Below are positions 1 through 9,550 of a stretch of DNA of 64,000 bases, piece by piece. A program made the position numbers and the translations under genes. Where the stretch lies: the NCBI GenBank assembly GCA_963725255.1, contig CAVRXV010000001.1, positions 124,001 through 188,000 on the forward strand, read 5' to 3'. The stretch's first letter is position 1, and every line of letters begins with the position of its first letter. Source of the stretch: JAIEPX01 sp963725255 (GTDB lineage: Bacteria; Pseudomonadota; Gammaproteobacteria; JAIEPX01). A model generated the notes under the pieces. That model ran no database searches and was not told where the DNA came from. It saw only the letters and a program-made list of their open reading frames with translations.

Positions 1-748
1 CGTTACATGCATGATTCAAGATTTGGTATTTTTGTTCAAATTTTTCTTTTTGAATATTATTGTGAAGAGCTTGATTGGATAGTAAGTTTAATTCTTGACT
101 ATACATATTTACAAGAGAGTTTATATCTTGCTCTGTAAGGTTGTCCGGATTAATACGAATTGCGAAAAATTTTCTAATTTTGTTTTGTATCTCCAATCTA
201 TCTTCGACAGTGATTGATCCGCCGAGCGCGACACGGTTTCGCAGTATGTCGCAATGCGCTTCGATTTCTGCTAAAACTCCCTTAGCTTCGATTGCATTTT
301 TTTCCGAAATAACATTTCTAGCCGCTTCACCTAGTGGGAGTATTAAATTTACAACATATTTAACTCTTTTGAGGAATGCTTTTCCTGTTTCTTTAATAGT
401 CTGATCTGGATCATTATATAATGATGTGAAGTAAGCTTTTAATTGAAGAACGTCTTCTAACGTAGAACAAATGTCGTTGAACGCTTGAACATCACTTTCC
501 ATATCTGGATTAGGAGGGCAAGGCATTAGATATTCTGGACGAATAGTTCTTGAATTTTGTTGCATTTTTTTGAACAAATCGACAGCTGAGGTCTGCAGAA
601 AGAATCCTATACTTAAAGACCTATCAATGATATCCAAATTGGGAGGGGCCCAAGCGATGATATCATCTGGAGCAAGTCCATCTGAAAAATTTAATGGGAA
701 GTAATAAGAAATTTGCTGGTCTTCATCGTTTATGGGTGGTCTTTGCAT
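1..748 (-). CDS. Hypothetical protein, 3' end off the left edge
   Basis: An open frame reads leftward from the ATG at 748-746 to the window edge without a stop, about 249 codons, so the C-terminus is missing. The start reads MQRPPINDEDQQISYYFPLN. The protein looks soluble, with charged, helix-prone stretches and no signal peptide or membrane segment. I recognise no domain. The AT-rich codon use matches the unknown accessory genes elsewhere in the window. A short open frame on the opposite strand (141-404) is taken as a shadow. Function unknown; confidence rests on the long open frame and sensible start. Confidence 0.6.
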   Translation of the reverse strand, partial: MQRPPINDEDQQISYYFPLNFSDGLAPDDIIAWAPPNLDIIDRSLSIGFFLQTSAVDLFKKMQQNSRTIRPEYLMPCPPNPDMESDVQAFNDICSTLEDVLQLKAYFTSLYNDPDQTIKETGKAFLKRVKYVVNLILPLGEAARNVISEKNAIEAKGVLAEIEAHCDILRNRVALGGSITVEDRLEIQNKIRKFFAIRINPDNLTEQDINSLVNMYSQELNLLSNQALHNNIQKEKFEQKYQILNHACN

Positions 749-988
749 AAAAATCCCTTTTGGATAAAGTTAAGAACACTGGGGCTCAACTTATAAAAAA
801 CTACATCGTTAGTTTCCTAATGTCAACTAAATCTTATTCTAGGAATCAACGTTAGATAAAACATGTTTACATCGGCTTGTTAAGCTATACAAGCACGGAC
901 TTAAACAGAAAAAAATCTCATATTAATCTGTTATATGCTCCAACATACGCGAAGGTTTAATCTATCATTAGGTTTAGCTTTGAGTAAT

Positions 989-2638
989 TTATTTTGCTGC
1001 ACTCAGTTGGATATCTACTTCTTGCTGAGATTTACACGCATTTACGAAGCTGATAAAAAGAGGATGTCCATCGCGTGGATTCGAGGTAAATTCAGGGTGA
1101 AATTGAACACCAATAAACCAAGGATGATCAGCTAATTCAATCGTTTCAACTAATCCATCTTCCAGCGATTTTCCTGAAATAACTAATCCAGCTTTTTCAA
1201 GTTGGGGAACATATTTCGCATTCACTTCATAGCGGTGACGATGACGTTCTGCAATTTGAGTTTTCCCATAAATTTTTGCCATCAAAGAATTAGGCTGGAG
1301 AGTGCACGGTTGAGCGCCTAAACGCATAGTCCCACCTTTTGAACTTGTTTCAAGGCGACGTTCTTTAACGCCACCTTCACTCCACTCTGTGACTAACGCC
1401 ACAACAGGATTGGGTGTGTCGGATACGAATTCTGTGCTATTTGCATCGGGTAAATTCACTTTATGACGAGCATATTCAATAATGGCAATTTGTAAACCTA
1501 AACAAATTCCTAGATACGGAATTTTATTTTCACGAGCATAACTAACGGCGAGCAATTTACCTTCAATACCTCTATTTCCAAAACCACCCGGTACTAAAAT
1601 GCCATCAACATTTTTCAGCCAATAATCAGCCCCCTGCTTTTCAATTTGTTCGGCATCGACATAAATCAGATTCGCTTTGGTTTTGGTATGAATTCCCGCA
1701 TGAATGATTGCTTCGATTAATGATTTATACGAATCAGTCAGTTCTGTGTATTTACCTACCATAGCAATAGTCACAGAACTTTCAGGATTTTTATGGGCTT
1801 CTACCACACGGTCCCATTCACTCAAATCAATTGCACCTGCTGTGATACCTAATTTTTTCACCACAAGATCACCCACACCTTGCGCTTGTAGCATCTTTGG
1901 AATTTCGTAAATGGATTGAACGTCAACTAAGGAAATCACCGCTCTTTCTTCAACATTCGTAAATAACGCAATTTTTCTGCGCTCATTCGCAGGGAGAGGA
2001 CGTTCTGATCGGCAAAATAAGAAATCAGGTTGAATACCAATGGAACGTAATTCTTTGACAGAATGCTGCGTGGGTTTTGTTTTCATTTCACCGGCTGTGG
2101 GAATATAAGGTACCAACGTTAAGTGTAAATACAGCGTATTTTCTACGCCTAGCTCCACGCGCATTTGACGAATCGCTTCAAGAAACGGCAGTGATTCAAT
2201 GTCACCAACTGTGCCGCCAATTTCCACTAAAGCCACATCGTAACTATCAGCACCTTCCAGAATTTTTCTTTTAATTTCATCCGTAATATGAGGAATAACT
2301 TGAATCGTTGCACCGAGATAATCGCCACGACGTTCTCGTTCAATCACATTTAGATAAACGCGACCGGTCGTAAAATTATTGGCTTGAGTCATTTTTGTAC
2401 GAACGAATCGTTCATAATGTCCTAGATCGAGATCGGTCTCAGCTCCGTCATCCGTCACAAACACTTCACCGTGTTGGAATGGGCTCATAGTGCCAGGATC
2501 AACATTGATATAGGGATCGAGTTTGATGAGAGTGACTCTCAATCCTTGAGCTTCAAGGAGAGCACCTAATGAGGCAGAAGTCAGGCCTTTACCTAAAGAC
2601 GAAACAACACCACCCGTAACGAATATAAACTTAGTCAT
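989..2638 (-). CDS. pyrG: CTP synthase
   Basis: Makes CTP from UTP using ATP and glutamine, the last step of pyrimidine nucleotide synthesis in the cytoplasm. The 549-residue length fits the family. The N-terminal synthetase domain opens with the P-loop-like GGVVSSLGKG near residues 9-18. The class I glutaminase domain has the nucleophile motif GICLGLQ near residue 380 and the His-Glu pair in FHPEFTSNP near residue 517. The ATG start has a GGAG ribosome site nine bases upstream. The gene stands alone, with a 274-bp gap towards the divergent permease gene that should hold both promoters. Nothing is unusual in the sequence. Confidence 0.98.
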   Translation of the reverse strand: MTKFIFVTGGVVSSLGKGLTSASLGALLEAQGLRVTLIKLDPYINVDPGTMSPFQHGEVFVTDDGAETDLDLGHYERFVRTKMTQANNFTTGRVYLNVIERERRGDYLGATIQVIPHITDEIKRKILEGADSYDVALVEIGGTVGDIESLPFLEAIRQMRVELGVENTLYLHLTLVPYIPTAGEMKTKPTQHSVKELRSIGIQPDFLFCRSERPLPANERRKIALFTNVEERAVISLVDVQSIYEIPKMLQAQGVGDLVVKKLGITAGAIDLSEWDRVVEAHKNPESSVTIAMVGKYTELTDSYKSLIEAIIHAGIHTKTKANLIYVDAEQIEKQGADYWLKNVDGILVPGGFGNRGIEGKLLAVSYARENKIPYLGICLGLQIAIIEYARHKVNLPDANSTEFVSDTPNPVVALVTEWSEGGVKERRLETSSKGGTMRLGAQPCTLQPNSLMAKIYGKTQIAERHRHRYEVNAKYVPQLEKAGLVISGKSLEDGLVETIELADHPWFIGVQFHPEFTSNPRDGHPLFISFVNACKSQQEVDIQLSAAK

Positions 2639-2912
2639 CGACTGAACTCCGGTTGCAACTGATTCTAAATAATACTAAATAACCGGGATTTCATATTAGC
2701 AACTCTCTAGCGTAATCACAATGAAAAAAACATAAACTTTTTCAGTCAATCCAGGTTTTAAGCCATCACATACACAAGAACGTTAGAATCAGCCTACTGA
2801 CAGACAGAACTTCCTTAGGGTTATGAGTAAATGCACCTAGAGCATTTTCATTGACCCTGGCGACCATCTGATGTAATACTAATAGCCCTTTAACTCAAAA
2901 TTTTGGTACACG

Positions 2913-4184
2913 ATGACTCGAATAGTGGACGAACGCTCACAGCCAGGATTCCTTGCTTGGTTAATGTGGGCACTTGGGGCGCTTTTTTACTGCTACGAAT
3001 TTTTCTTACAAGTTTCCCCAAATGTCATGGTCAAAGACCTTATGTTGGCCTACAACCTCAGTGCAGCTGAAATGGGCTATCTCTCTACCTCATATTACGT
3101 TGCCTATGCCGCGATGCAATTGCCCGTAGGGATATTATTGGATCGATTCGGAACACGTAAACCACTCACCATCGCTGTCTTGTTATGCGCCGTTGGTGCG
3201 CTGATTTTCGGCTATTCTCATGTTTTCATTTTAGCGGCTATAGGGCGATTCCTCATTGGATTAGGATCGGCATTTGCTGCAGTCAGCGTAATGCAAATCG
3301 CTGCATGTTGGCTTCCACTCAATCGATTTGCATTAATGACCGGTCTCTTGTTAACCATTGGTATGATAGGTGCTTGGAATGGACAGGCTCCTCTAGGCAT
3401 TCTAATTAATGCGATTGGTTGGCGTGAAACATTATTACTATTCGGTTTCATCGGTTGCGTTCTTGCCATGATTATTTTAATGGTTATCCGTGATAAACCT
3501 AGAACCAATCACAGAAAAACATTACAGAAAGAGGGATTTTTCGCTGGGCTAAATCACGTCGTTCATCGACCACAAAATTGGATTGTTGCTCTCTACGGCG
3601 GATTAATGTTCTTATCAATTCCAGGTTTTGCAGGATTATGGAGTGTTACATTTTTTAGCCAGTCACATACTATCGATGCTACCACTGCCGCCTTTATTGT
3701 TTCGATGATTTTTATTGGATTTGCAGTTGGCGCACCGTTGTTAGGATGGTTTTCTGATCGAATTGAACGTCGTAAACCTCCTATGTATTTCGGTACTATT
3801 GGATCATTAATTACTATGTGCGCCATAATTTATGGCCCTCCTCTTTCAACAACGATGTCAAGTTTATTATTTTTTAGTTTTGGATTTTTTTGCAGTGGGT
3901 TTTTGCCGGTTTTTTCTGTTGCTCGTGAAGTTAATCCTCCTGAAACTTCTGCGACTACACTCGGATTTATTAATACGCTAAATACGGCTGGCGGAATGAT
4001 CGCTCAACCATTAATTGGTTATTTACTCGATCTAAATTGGCACGGCCAAATGCAAGATGGTGTGCGATTTTACGATACAAACACTTATCACATTGCGTTG
4101 AGTATTTTACCTATTGCAATCGCGCTCTCATTGTTTGTTCTATTTTTTGTTCGTGAAACACATTGTAAAGATGAATATGTGTAA
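2913..4184 (+). CDS. Major facilitator superfamily permease
   Basis: A 423-residue inner-membrane transporter with about twelve hydrophobic segments. The loop after the second segment carries the MFS motif A core DRFGTRKPL (near residues 77-85), and a second DR(I)ERRKP-like loop lies mid-protein at the start of the second half. A short cytoplasmic N-terminus precedes the first helix. Family members of this kind in Legionella and Coxiella are annotated only as generic MFS or sugar/organic-acid permeases, so the substrate cannot be named. The ATG at 2913 lacks a clear ribosome site. The gene ends 33 bases before miaB on the same strand and may be co-transcribed with it. Confidence 0.85.
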   Translation: MTRIVDERSQPGFLAWLMWALGALFYCYEFFLQVSPNVMVKDLMLAYNLSAAEMGYLSTSYYVAYAAMQLPVGILLDRFGTRKPLTIAVLLCAVGALIFGYSHVFILAAIGRFLIGLGSAFAAVSVMQIAACWLPLNRFALMTGLLLTIGMIGAWNGQAPLGILINAIGWRETLLLFGFIGCVLAMIILMVIRDKPRTNHRKTLQKEGFFAGLNHVVHRPQNWIVALYGGLMFLSIPGFAGLWSVTFFSQSHTIDATTAAFIVSMIFIGFAVGAPLLGWFSDRIERRKPPMYFGTIGSLITMCAIIYGPPLSTTMSSLLFFSFGFFCSGFLPVFSVAREVNPPETSATTLGFINTLNTAGGMIAQPLIGYLLDLNWHGQMQDGVRFYDTNTYHIALSILPIAIALSLFVLFFVRETHCKDEYV

Positions 4185-4217
4185 CTTTTTTCTGAATATT
4201 GCTAATGAGGTCATTCA

Positions 4218-5547
4218 ATGAAATTATTTGTAAAAACACATGGCTGTGCAATGAATGAATACGATTCAAATAAAATGATGGATGTGTTGGGTGCTTCACA
4301 TCAAGTTACACTCACTGATGATCCAGCACTGGCAGACATTTTATTATTAAATACGTGTTCCATTCGTGAAAAAGCGCAAGAAAAAGTTTTTTCAGAATTA
4401 GGCCGCTGGGCAATTTTAAAAGAAAAAAACCCTCATATGATTATTGGTGTGGGTGGATGTGTTGCTTCTCAAGAAGGTCGACGCCATAGCCCAACGAGCG
4501 CCTTTTGTTGATATTGTTTTTGGACCGCAAACATTACATCGATTACCGCAACTACTCGACTCCGCTCTAAAATCTAAAAAAGCTGTCGTGGATATTTCTT
4601 TCCCTGAAATTGAAAAATTTGATAATTTACCTGAGCCCCGAGCAGAAGGTCCTACAGCACTTGTTTCAATTATGGAAGGCTGCAGTAAATATTGCAGTTA
4701 TTGTGTGGTTCCTTACACACGTGGTGAAGAAATCAGTCGTCCTTTTGATGATGTGATAGCGGAAATTGTGAGTTTAGGCTGAACAGCGCGTAAAAGAAAT
4801 CACTTTGCTGGGACAAAATGTCAATGATTATCGCGGAATTATGCATGATGGTGCAATCGCAGATTTGCATTGTTAATTCATTATATTGCTGCGATCGATG
4901 GCATTGAACGAATTCGTTTTACCACATCACACCCTTCTGCATTTTATGAAAATTTAATTAATGCCTACGCATTAGAATCTAAACTTGCGAATCATCTCCA
5001 TTTACCCGTACAAAGTGGTTCTGATCGAATTTTAGCGGCCATGAAACGTGGTTATACCATTTTGGAATACAAAGCAAAAATTCGAAAATTGCGTGAAGTT
5101 CGTCCAGATATTTGTGTTTCTTCGGATTTTATTGTGGGATTTCCGGGTGAAACAGACAAAGATTTTGAAGATACATTGAATCTAATTCACGACATTGGCT
5201 TTGATACATCCTTCAGTTTTATTTACAGCCGCCGACCCGGCACACCCGCTGCCAATGTACCCGACGATGTTTCTCTAGAAACCAAACAAAAACGATTAGC
5301 GATCCTTCAAAATAGGATCTTGCAAAATGCTCATCGCATTAGTGAATCTATGGTGGGTACCGAACAACGTGTACTCGTGACTGGCCCGTCTAAGAAGAGC
5401 CCTGACGAGCTCTCTGGGCGCACCGAGAATAACCGCGTTGTGAATTTCAAAGCCCCCTCAGAATTGCTTGGCCAAATGGTGACCTTGAAAATCACTGAAG
5501 CACGCCCCAACTCCTTAAGGGGGGAATTATTGGCTCTGGCCTGTTAA
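4218..5547 (+). pseudogene. miaB: tRNA-2-methylthio-N6-dimethylallyladenosine synthase, three frameshifts
   Basis: MiaB is a radical-SAM enzyme that adds a methylthio group to i6A37 of tRNAs reading UNN codons. Translation across three frames gives a near full-length MiaB: the N-terminal cluster domain (KTHGCAMNEYDSNKM, LNTCSIREKA, GGCVASQEG), the radical-SAM motif CSKYCSYC, and a C-terminal TRAM region ending in NSLRGELLAL. The frame breaks three times. An extra base lies at 4476-4484 after SQEG; an extra G at about 4777 in the codons before AEQRVKEITLLGQN; and one base is missing near 4867 before the IAAIDGIERIRFTTSHP stretch. ATG at 4218 has GAGG upstream. It heads the conserved miaB-phoH-ybeY-ybeX order. 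Either a recent pseudogene or an error-prone sequence region. Confidence 0.88.
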
Positions 5548-5599
5548 GCAGCAGGGCCAGAAATGTGCTATATTTAATGAAAGGTATTATTGAGAGGGA

Positions 5600-6583
5600 T
5601 TGGCTACATTGAGCAAATCGCGTAAAACAGAAAGTATTGAACTTACACCCATCGACAATCGGCGTTTAGCTGATTTGTGCGGTCAGTTCGACCAGAACTT
5701 AAGACAAATTGAACGCTATCTCGGCGTAGAGATTAGTAATCGCGGACACTCCTTTCATATAATCGGGCCTCCGAAGCCTGTGGCTTTAGCTAAAATAGTG
5801 ATAGAAAAAATCTACGCTGAAACTCAAAAACCTGGCATTAATAATTCACAAATCTACCTTATTCTTCAAAGTGAAACGAATCAAGTTGAACACCCACTTC
5901 AAAAAACGAATCATGATTTAGCGATTCAGACCGGTGAACGCAGTATTCAACCACGCAGTCAAAATCAGTACATCTACGTCGATAATATTTTAAAACACGA
6001 CATTAATTTTGGAATAGGACCATCGGGTACAGGTAAAACCTATTTAGCTGTGGCAGCTGCCGTCGCTGCACTCGAGAGTGATAAAGTTCGAAGAATTGTA
6101 CTCGTTCGCCCTGCAGTAGAAGCCGGTGAAAAACTAGGGTTTTTACCCGGTGATATGGCAGAAAAAGTCGATCCTTATTTACGACCTCTTTATGATGCAC
6201 TTTACGAAATGTTGGGTACAGAACGTACTTTAAAATTTATTGAACATAATATTATTGAAATTGCTCCCTTAGCTTTTATGCGTGGGCGCAGCCTCAACGA
6301 TGCATTTATTATTTTAGATGAAAGCCAAAATACCACCAAAGAACAAATGAAAATGTTTCTCACTCGGATTGGTTTTGGATCAAAAGTGGTGGTCACCGGC
6401 GATATCACTCAAGTTGATTTACCCAAAGATACCGAATCAGGTTTGAGACACGTTATCAAAGTATTAAAAGATATCGATGAAATTTCGTTTACATTTTTCC
6501 AAGCTCATGATGTTGTTCGCCATCCTTTAGTTCAACAAGTTGTTAATGCTTATGAAAAATTTGATGGAAAACTCCATGATTGA
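5600..6583 (+). CDS. phoH: PhoH-like ATPase (YbeZ)
   Basis: A cytoplasmic P-loop ATPase of the PhoH/YbeZ family, thought to work with YbeY in RNA processing. Walker A is GPSGTGKTYLA near residues 140-150 and Walker B is AFIILDESQN near 235-244. The N-terminal 60 residues form a KH-like stretch (NRGHSFHIIGPP), as usual for the family. No ATG is available. TTG at 5600 or, more likely, TTG at 5609 is the start, because GAGAGGG at 5592-5598 lies ten bases before 5609. The gene overlaps ybeY by eight bases, so translation is probably coupled. Confidence 0.93.
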   Translation: MATLSKSRKTESIELTPIDNRRLADLCGQFDQNLRQIERYLGVEISNRGHSFHIIGPPKPVALAKIVIEKIYAETQKPGINNSQIYLILQSETNQVEHPLQKTNHDLAIQTGERSIQPRSQNQYIYVDNILKHDINFGIGPSGTGKTYLAVAAAVAALESDKVRRIVLVRPAVEAGEKLGFLPGDMAEKVDPYLRPLYDALYEMLGTERTLKFIEHNIIEIAPLAFMRGRSLNDAFIILDESQNTTKEQMKMFLTRIGFGSKVVVTGDITQVDLPKDTESGLRHVIKVLKDIDEISFTFFQAHDVVRHPLVQQVVNAYEKFDGKLHD

Positions 6584-7013
6584 TTTTAGTTTACACATAG
6601 CTACAAACCAAACTCAAATTCCTTCAGAAGACGATTTTTCACGCTGGATTTCTGCGGTTTTATTACCTGAGCATGTTGATGCAGAAATTGCGATTCGTGT
6701 TGTGGATGAAGAAGAATCTGCAGAATTAAATCAACTCTATCGAGGAAAACCAGGTCCGACCAACGTATTATCTTTTACCTTAGACGCTGATCCACTCGTA
6801 GGCGATATTGCGATCTGCGCTCCTGTAGTGAAAAAAGAAGCAGAATCTACTAAGATCGATGAAACTGCACATTGGGCTCATTTAACCGTTCATGCATGCT
6901 ATCACTTATTAGGCTATGATCATTTAACGGAGTCTGATGCTGCTATTATGGAAAAACTTGAGATTAACAGCTTGAAATCGTTAGGATTCGAAAATCCCTA
7001 CGGAGATGAGTAG
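6576..7013 (+). CDS. ybeY: Endoribonuclease YbeY (rRNA maturation factor)
   Basis: A zinc-dependent single-strand endoribonuclease needed for 16S rRNA 3'-end maturation and 70S quality control. The zinc site is seen in HACYHLLGYDH (H-x3-H-x5-H) near residue 107. The upstream family motif GPTNVLSFTLD is also present. The frame opens earlier (6540), but ATG at 6576 gives the usual start MIDFSLHIA and a 145-residue protein, and it overlaps the phoH stop by eight bases. It sits in its canonical place between phoH and ybeX. Confidence 0.94.
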   Translation: MIDFSLHIATNQTQIPSEDDFSRWISAVLLPEHVDAEIAIRVVDEEESAELNQLYRGKPGPTNVLSFTLDADPLVGDIAICAPVVKKEAESTKIDETAHWAHLTVHACYHLLGYDHLTESDAAIMEKLEINSLKSLGFENPYGDE

Positions 7014-7014
7014 T

Positions 7015-7839
7015 ATGAGCGTAAAGACTTCACGAATAAAAAAATGGATTGAAAGACTTCGACATCTTATTACTCATGAACCTCAAAATCGCCAAGAATT
7101 AGTTGAAATTTTGCAAAATGCTGAGTCTCATCACATACTCGATCACGAATCTTTACGCATGATGGAAGGCGTTTTACAGGTCTCGAAAATGAAAGTACGA
7201 GATATCATGATACCTCGCAGTCAGATGATCACTATCGACAGTAATATCACCTTTGATCAAATCCTACCCATTGCCGAAGAAAATCAACATTCTCGTTATC
7301 CTATAGTTGGCGAAAATCGTGATGAAATTCTTGGGATATTATTGATCAAAGATATTCTACCTTTTTTCAAAAAACCTTCAGATTTTAAACTTTCACAAAT
7401 TCTGCGACCCGTCATTTTTATTCCAGAAAGCAAACGATTAAATATCTTATTGAATGATTTTCGTGTTAATCATAATCATATGGCTATTGTCGTTGATGAG
7501 TATGGTGGCATTTCTGGATTAGTGACTATTGAAGACGTTCTCGAAGAAATTGTAGGTGAAATTGAAGATGAATCTGATATGGATGAATTTAATACTCAAA
7601 TAAAAAAATTAAGTGATCGACATTTTACTGTTAAAGCACTGACTTCAATAGAAGATTTCAACTCGTATTTCAACACTCAATTTTCTGTAGAAGAATTTGA
7701 TACCATCGGTGGTCTAGTGATGAATCGTTTTGGTCACTTACCAAAACGTGGCGAATCGATTGTGATCGATAATCTTCGAATTAAAATTCTTCATGCTGAT
7801 AATCGACGTATTCGCCTGTTGAAGGTTAATGTTCATTAG
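7015..7839 (+). CDS. ybeX: CBS-domain protein of the CorC/YbeX family
   Basis: A cytosolic protein of 274 residues with two CBS domains (about residues 60-185, including MIPRSQM and VVDEYGGISGLVTIEDVLEE). A C-terminal CorC/HlyC transporter-associated domain follows (about 200-274, FDTIGGLVMNRFGHLPKRGE). Homologues are linked to magnesium/cobalt efflux or ribosome maintenance. ATG at 7015 is preferred to ATG at 7006 because GGAG at 7002-7005 gives good spacing only to 7015; the gene starts just after the ybeY stop. In E. coli lnt follows directly, but here lnt lies 3 kb away beyond unrelated genes. Confidence 0.92.
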   Translation: MSVKTSRIKKWIERLRHLITHEPQNRQELVEILQNAESHHILDHESLRMMEGVLQVSKMKVRDIMIPRSQMITIDSNITFDQILPIAEENQHSRYPIVGENRDEILGILLIKDILPFFKKPSDFKLSQILRPVIFIPESKRLNILLNDFRVNHNHMAIVVDEYGGISGLVTIEDVLEEIVGEIEDESDMDEFNTQIKKLSDRHFTVKALTSIEDFNSYFNTQFSVEEFDTIGGLVMNRFGHLPKRGESIVIDNLRIKILHADNRRIRLLKVNVH

Positions 7840-7855
7840 GAAGCGTGCACTAACA

Positions 7856-8377
7856 CTATTTTTTTCCTGCTGCTGGTCTCGTTTCTACTATATCTACGAG
7901 TTCAGGTTTTGCTTTCATCAGACGTAATTCACCAGTCCCTTGCATTTCGCCAATCGTACGTTTTAACCATGTATCGTGTGAGGATAATAAAGCAGGAAAA
8001 TAATGCTGAGAGTTATTTTTTATTGATTTAACAGTATTTGTCATTGCCTCACAAAGCTGATATTCAATTTCATTTGGGACCTTGTCGTTTATTGTAATTA
8101 TCGGCATCCAGGTATTTTTATCCAGCTTTTCTAATTCAGGTACTACTGATTTTTGTATTGTAGGTCACTGTCTGGCCAAATACAATTTTGGAAATAATGC
8201 TCCTTCATATGCCTTAGCAATAGGTTCGACTTTTTCCACGAATTCTAAAACAGCATTTAATTGAACTTGAGTATTCTCACCGAAAGGGAGAGAGCTTCGC
8301 TTGAGTTCCTGCACGCGAACGCCTAACTGATGTATTAATTCAGATAGCTTTGGAGGTTGTTCATTGTCTACACGCAT
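7856..8377 (-). pseudogene. Hypothetical protein gene interrupted by an in-frame TGA
   Basis: Two open stretches on the minus strand (8377-8165 and 8107-7856) lie in the same frame and are separated by one TGA at 8167-8165. Read through, they form one protein of about 173 residues starting MRVDNEQPPKLSELIHQLG and ending VETRPAAGKK. It has amphipathic helices, no signal peptide and no domain I recognise. A single C-to-T change in CGA would explain the stop. Other genes here use TGA as a normal stop (phoH, mutL), so recoding is unlikely. A shorter product from the ATG at 8107 is possible. The gene is convergent with ybeX and begins the accessory block. Confidence 0.55.
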
Positions 8378-8534
8378 AGTTCATTTCTCTATACCTTCTA
8401 TTTTCATTATAGCTTACTATCCTGGATTTTGCTGGGCTCCACCATGCTGTAAAGTACGGACTTATGAAGCTACTTTATTAGTAGCCTTATTTCCATAAAT
8501 TTTCTTCTCAGTCTCAGAGGTGAACTGGATTGAT

Positions 8535-9371
8535 TCAAAGATCAAGTTTTACCGTGGGAGAGAATATTGAAGTTTTTATATCGTCTAATTCTTTTTCTGA
8601 ACGTACTTTGGATTCGATATAGGCTCGAGTTGCTAGAATAATTTGATCTTGTTGTTCAGTGGGAAGAGTTTTGATTAAAGTAATATTGTCATAATCGTCA
8701 GCCAATAAATATGCAAGTTTTAATATTATCCTTTTTGGAAGTTTAACGTTGTTAAAAGTATCTAAACAGACAAATCCAACGTGATCTGGATCATTTAATT
8801 GTAAATTCGAATTTTCTAACAGCCACTTCATACAATCAATTTGTCCAAAATAACTTGCATAATCGAGTAAACTACGCCCTAGGTTGTCTTTACAGTCGAG
8901 ACTATTTTTATCATTTTCACTAAGTTTAATAAGCATCTCTATTTGCCCACCCATTGAAGCTAAGTGCATAACAGTAGCCCCATCTATTCTTTTTTGAGTT
9001 AAAAGATTTTCACCTAATAATTCTGCGCATGCATCGTATAGACCATTAAATGCTCCTAATTCCCAAGGTTCTGTCATGAGCTCAATGAATGAACCCTCTG
9101 AGCTACCTGCTTCGAAAGCCAAGGATTGCATTAATCGCGTTTTATTTAAAGGATATTTATTGAATATCTCTGCGTCACGCAATTTGGCAGGAATGCTTTC
9201 AAAGTAGCTATTGGGTAAGGCTCTTTCAACAACTGCTCTTCGCCAACTGCGACATACTGGAGCGATAGTACGTAGTTGAGTTGGTGTGAAAAAACGAAAT
9301 AGTGAACAAAGGCCATCTTGATAAAAATCATCGAAGGAAGTCGGCTGCTTTTCAGTTTTTACAACTCTCAT
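8535..9371 (-). CDS. F-box and ankyrin-repeat protein, candidate secreted effector
   Basis: A 278-residue protein. Residues about 20-50 read LCSLFRFFTPTQL followed by RTIAPVCRSWRRAV, which matches the eukaryotic F-box pattern (hydrophobic helix, then V-C-x-x-W). Residues about 125-200 hold two or more ankyrin repeats (GATVMHLASMGGQIEMLIKL; GRSLLDYASYFGQIDCMKWL). In Legionella and Coxiella such proteins are translocated and recruit the host SCF ubiquitin ligase through Skp1, with the ankyrins binding a target. That role is inferred here. The frame is open to 9431, but ATG at 9371 has GGGG eight bases upstream and gives MRVVKTEKQPTSF. It lies in the accessory block between ybeX and lnt. Confidence 0.8.
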   Translation of the reverse strand: MRVVKTEKQPTSFDDFYQDGLCSLFRFFTPTQLRTIAPVCRSWRRAVVERALPNSYFESIPAKLRDAEIFNKYPLNKTRLMQSLAFEAGSSEGSFIELMTEPWELGAFNGLYDACAELLGENLLTQKRIDGATVMHLASMGGQIEMLIKLSENDKNSLDCKDNLGRSLLDYASYFGQIDCMKWLLENSNLQLNDPDHVGFVCLDTFNNVKLPKRIILKLAYLLADDYDNITLIKTLPTEQQDQIILATRAYIESKVRSEKELDDIKTSIFSPTVKLDL

Positions 9372-9550
9372 ACTATTTCCCCTGCCCTGCAGATGATTAA
9401 AGTTAGCAAATTCTAATATAGTTGCATACATAAGTCAATGATTTTATTGCTCTTCCATGCGTTATAGAGATATTTTAAAGATCAATTCTTCGATTATATG
9501 TATTGCAATACAGAAAATATGTGGATATTTGGGTTTCTATATTGAGATGC

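Noticed and set aside
935..1135. Short plus-strand open frame overlapping the pyrG end
   Set aside because: It lies mostly antisense to conserved pyrG codons and has no ribosome site.
8165..8167. TGA read as an amino acid (selenocysteine or tryptophan)
   Set aside because: TGA ends several intact housekeeping genes here (phoH, mutL), and no SECIS-like structure is apparent after this site. A nonsense mutation is simpler.
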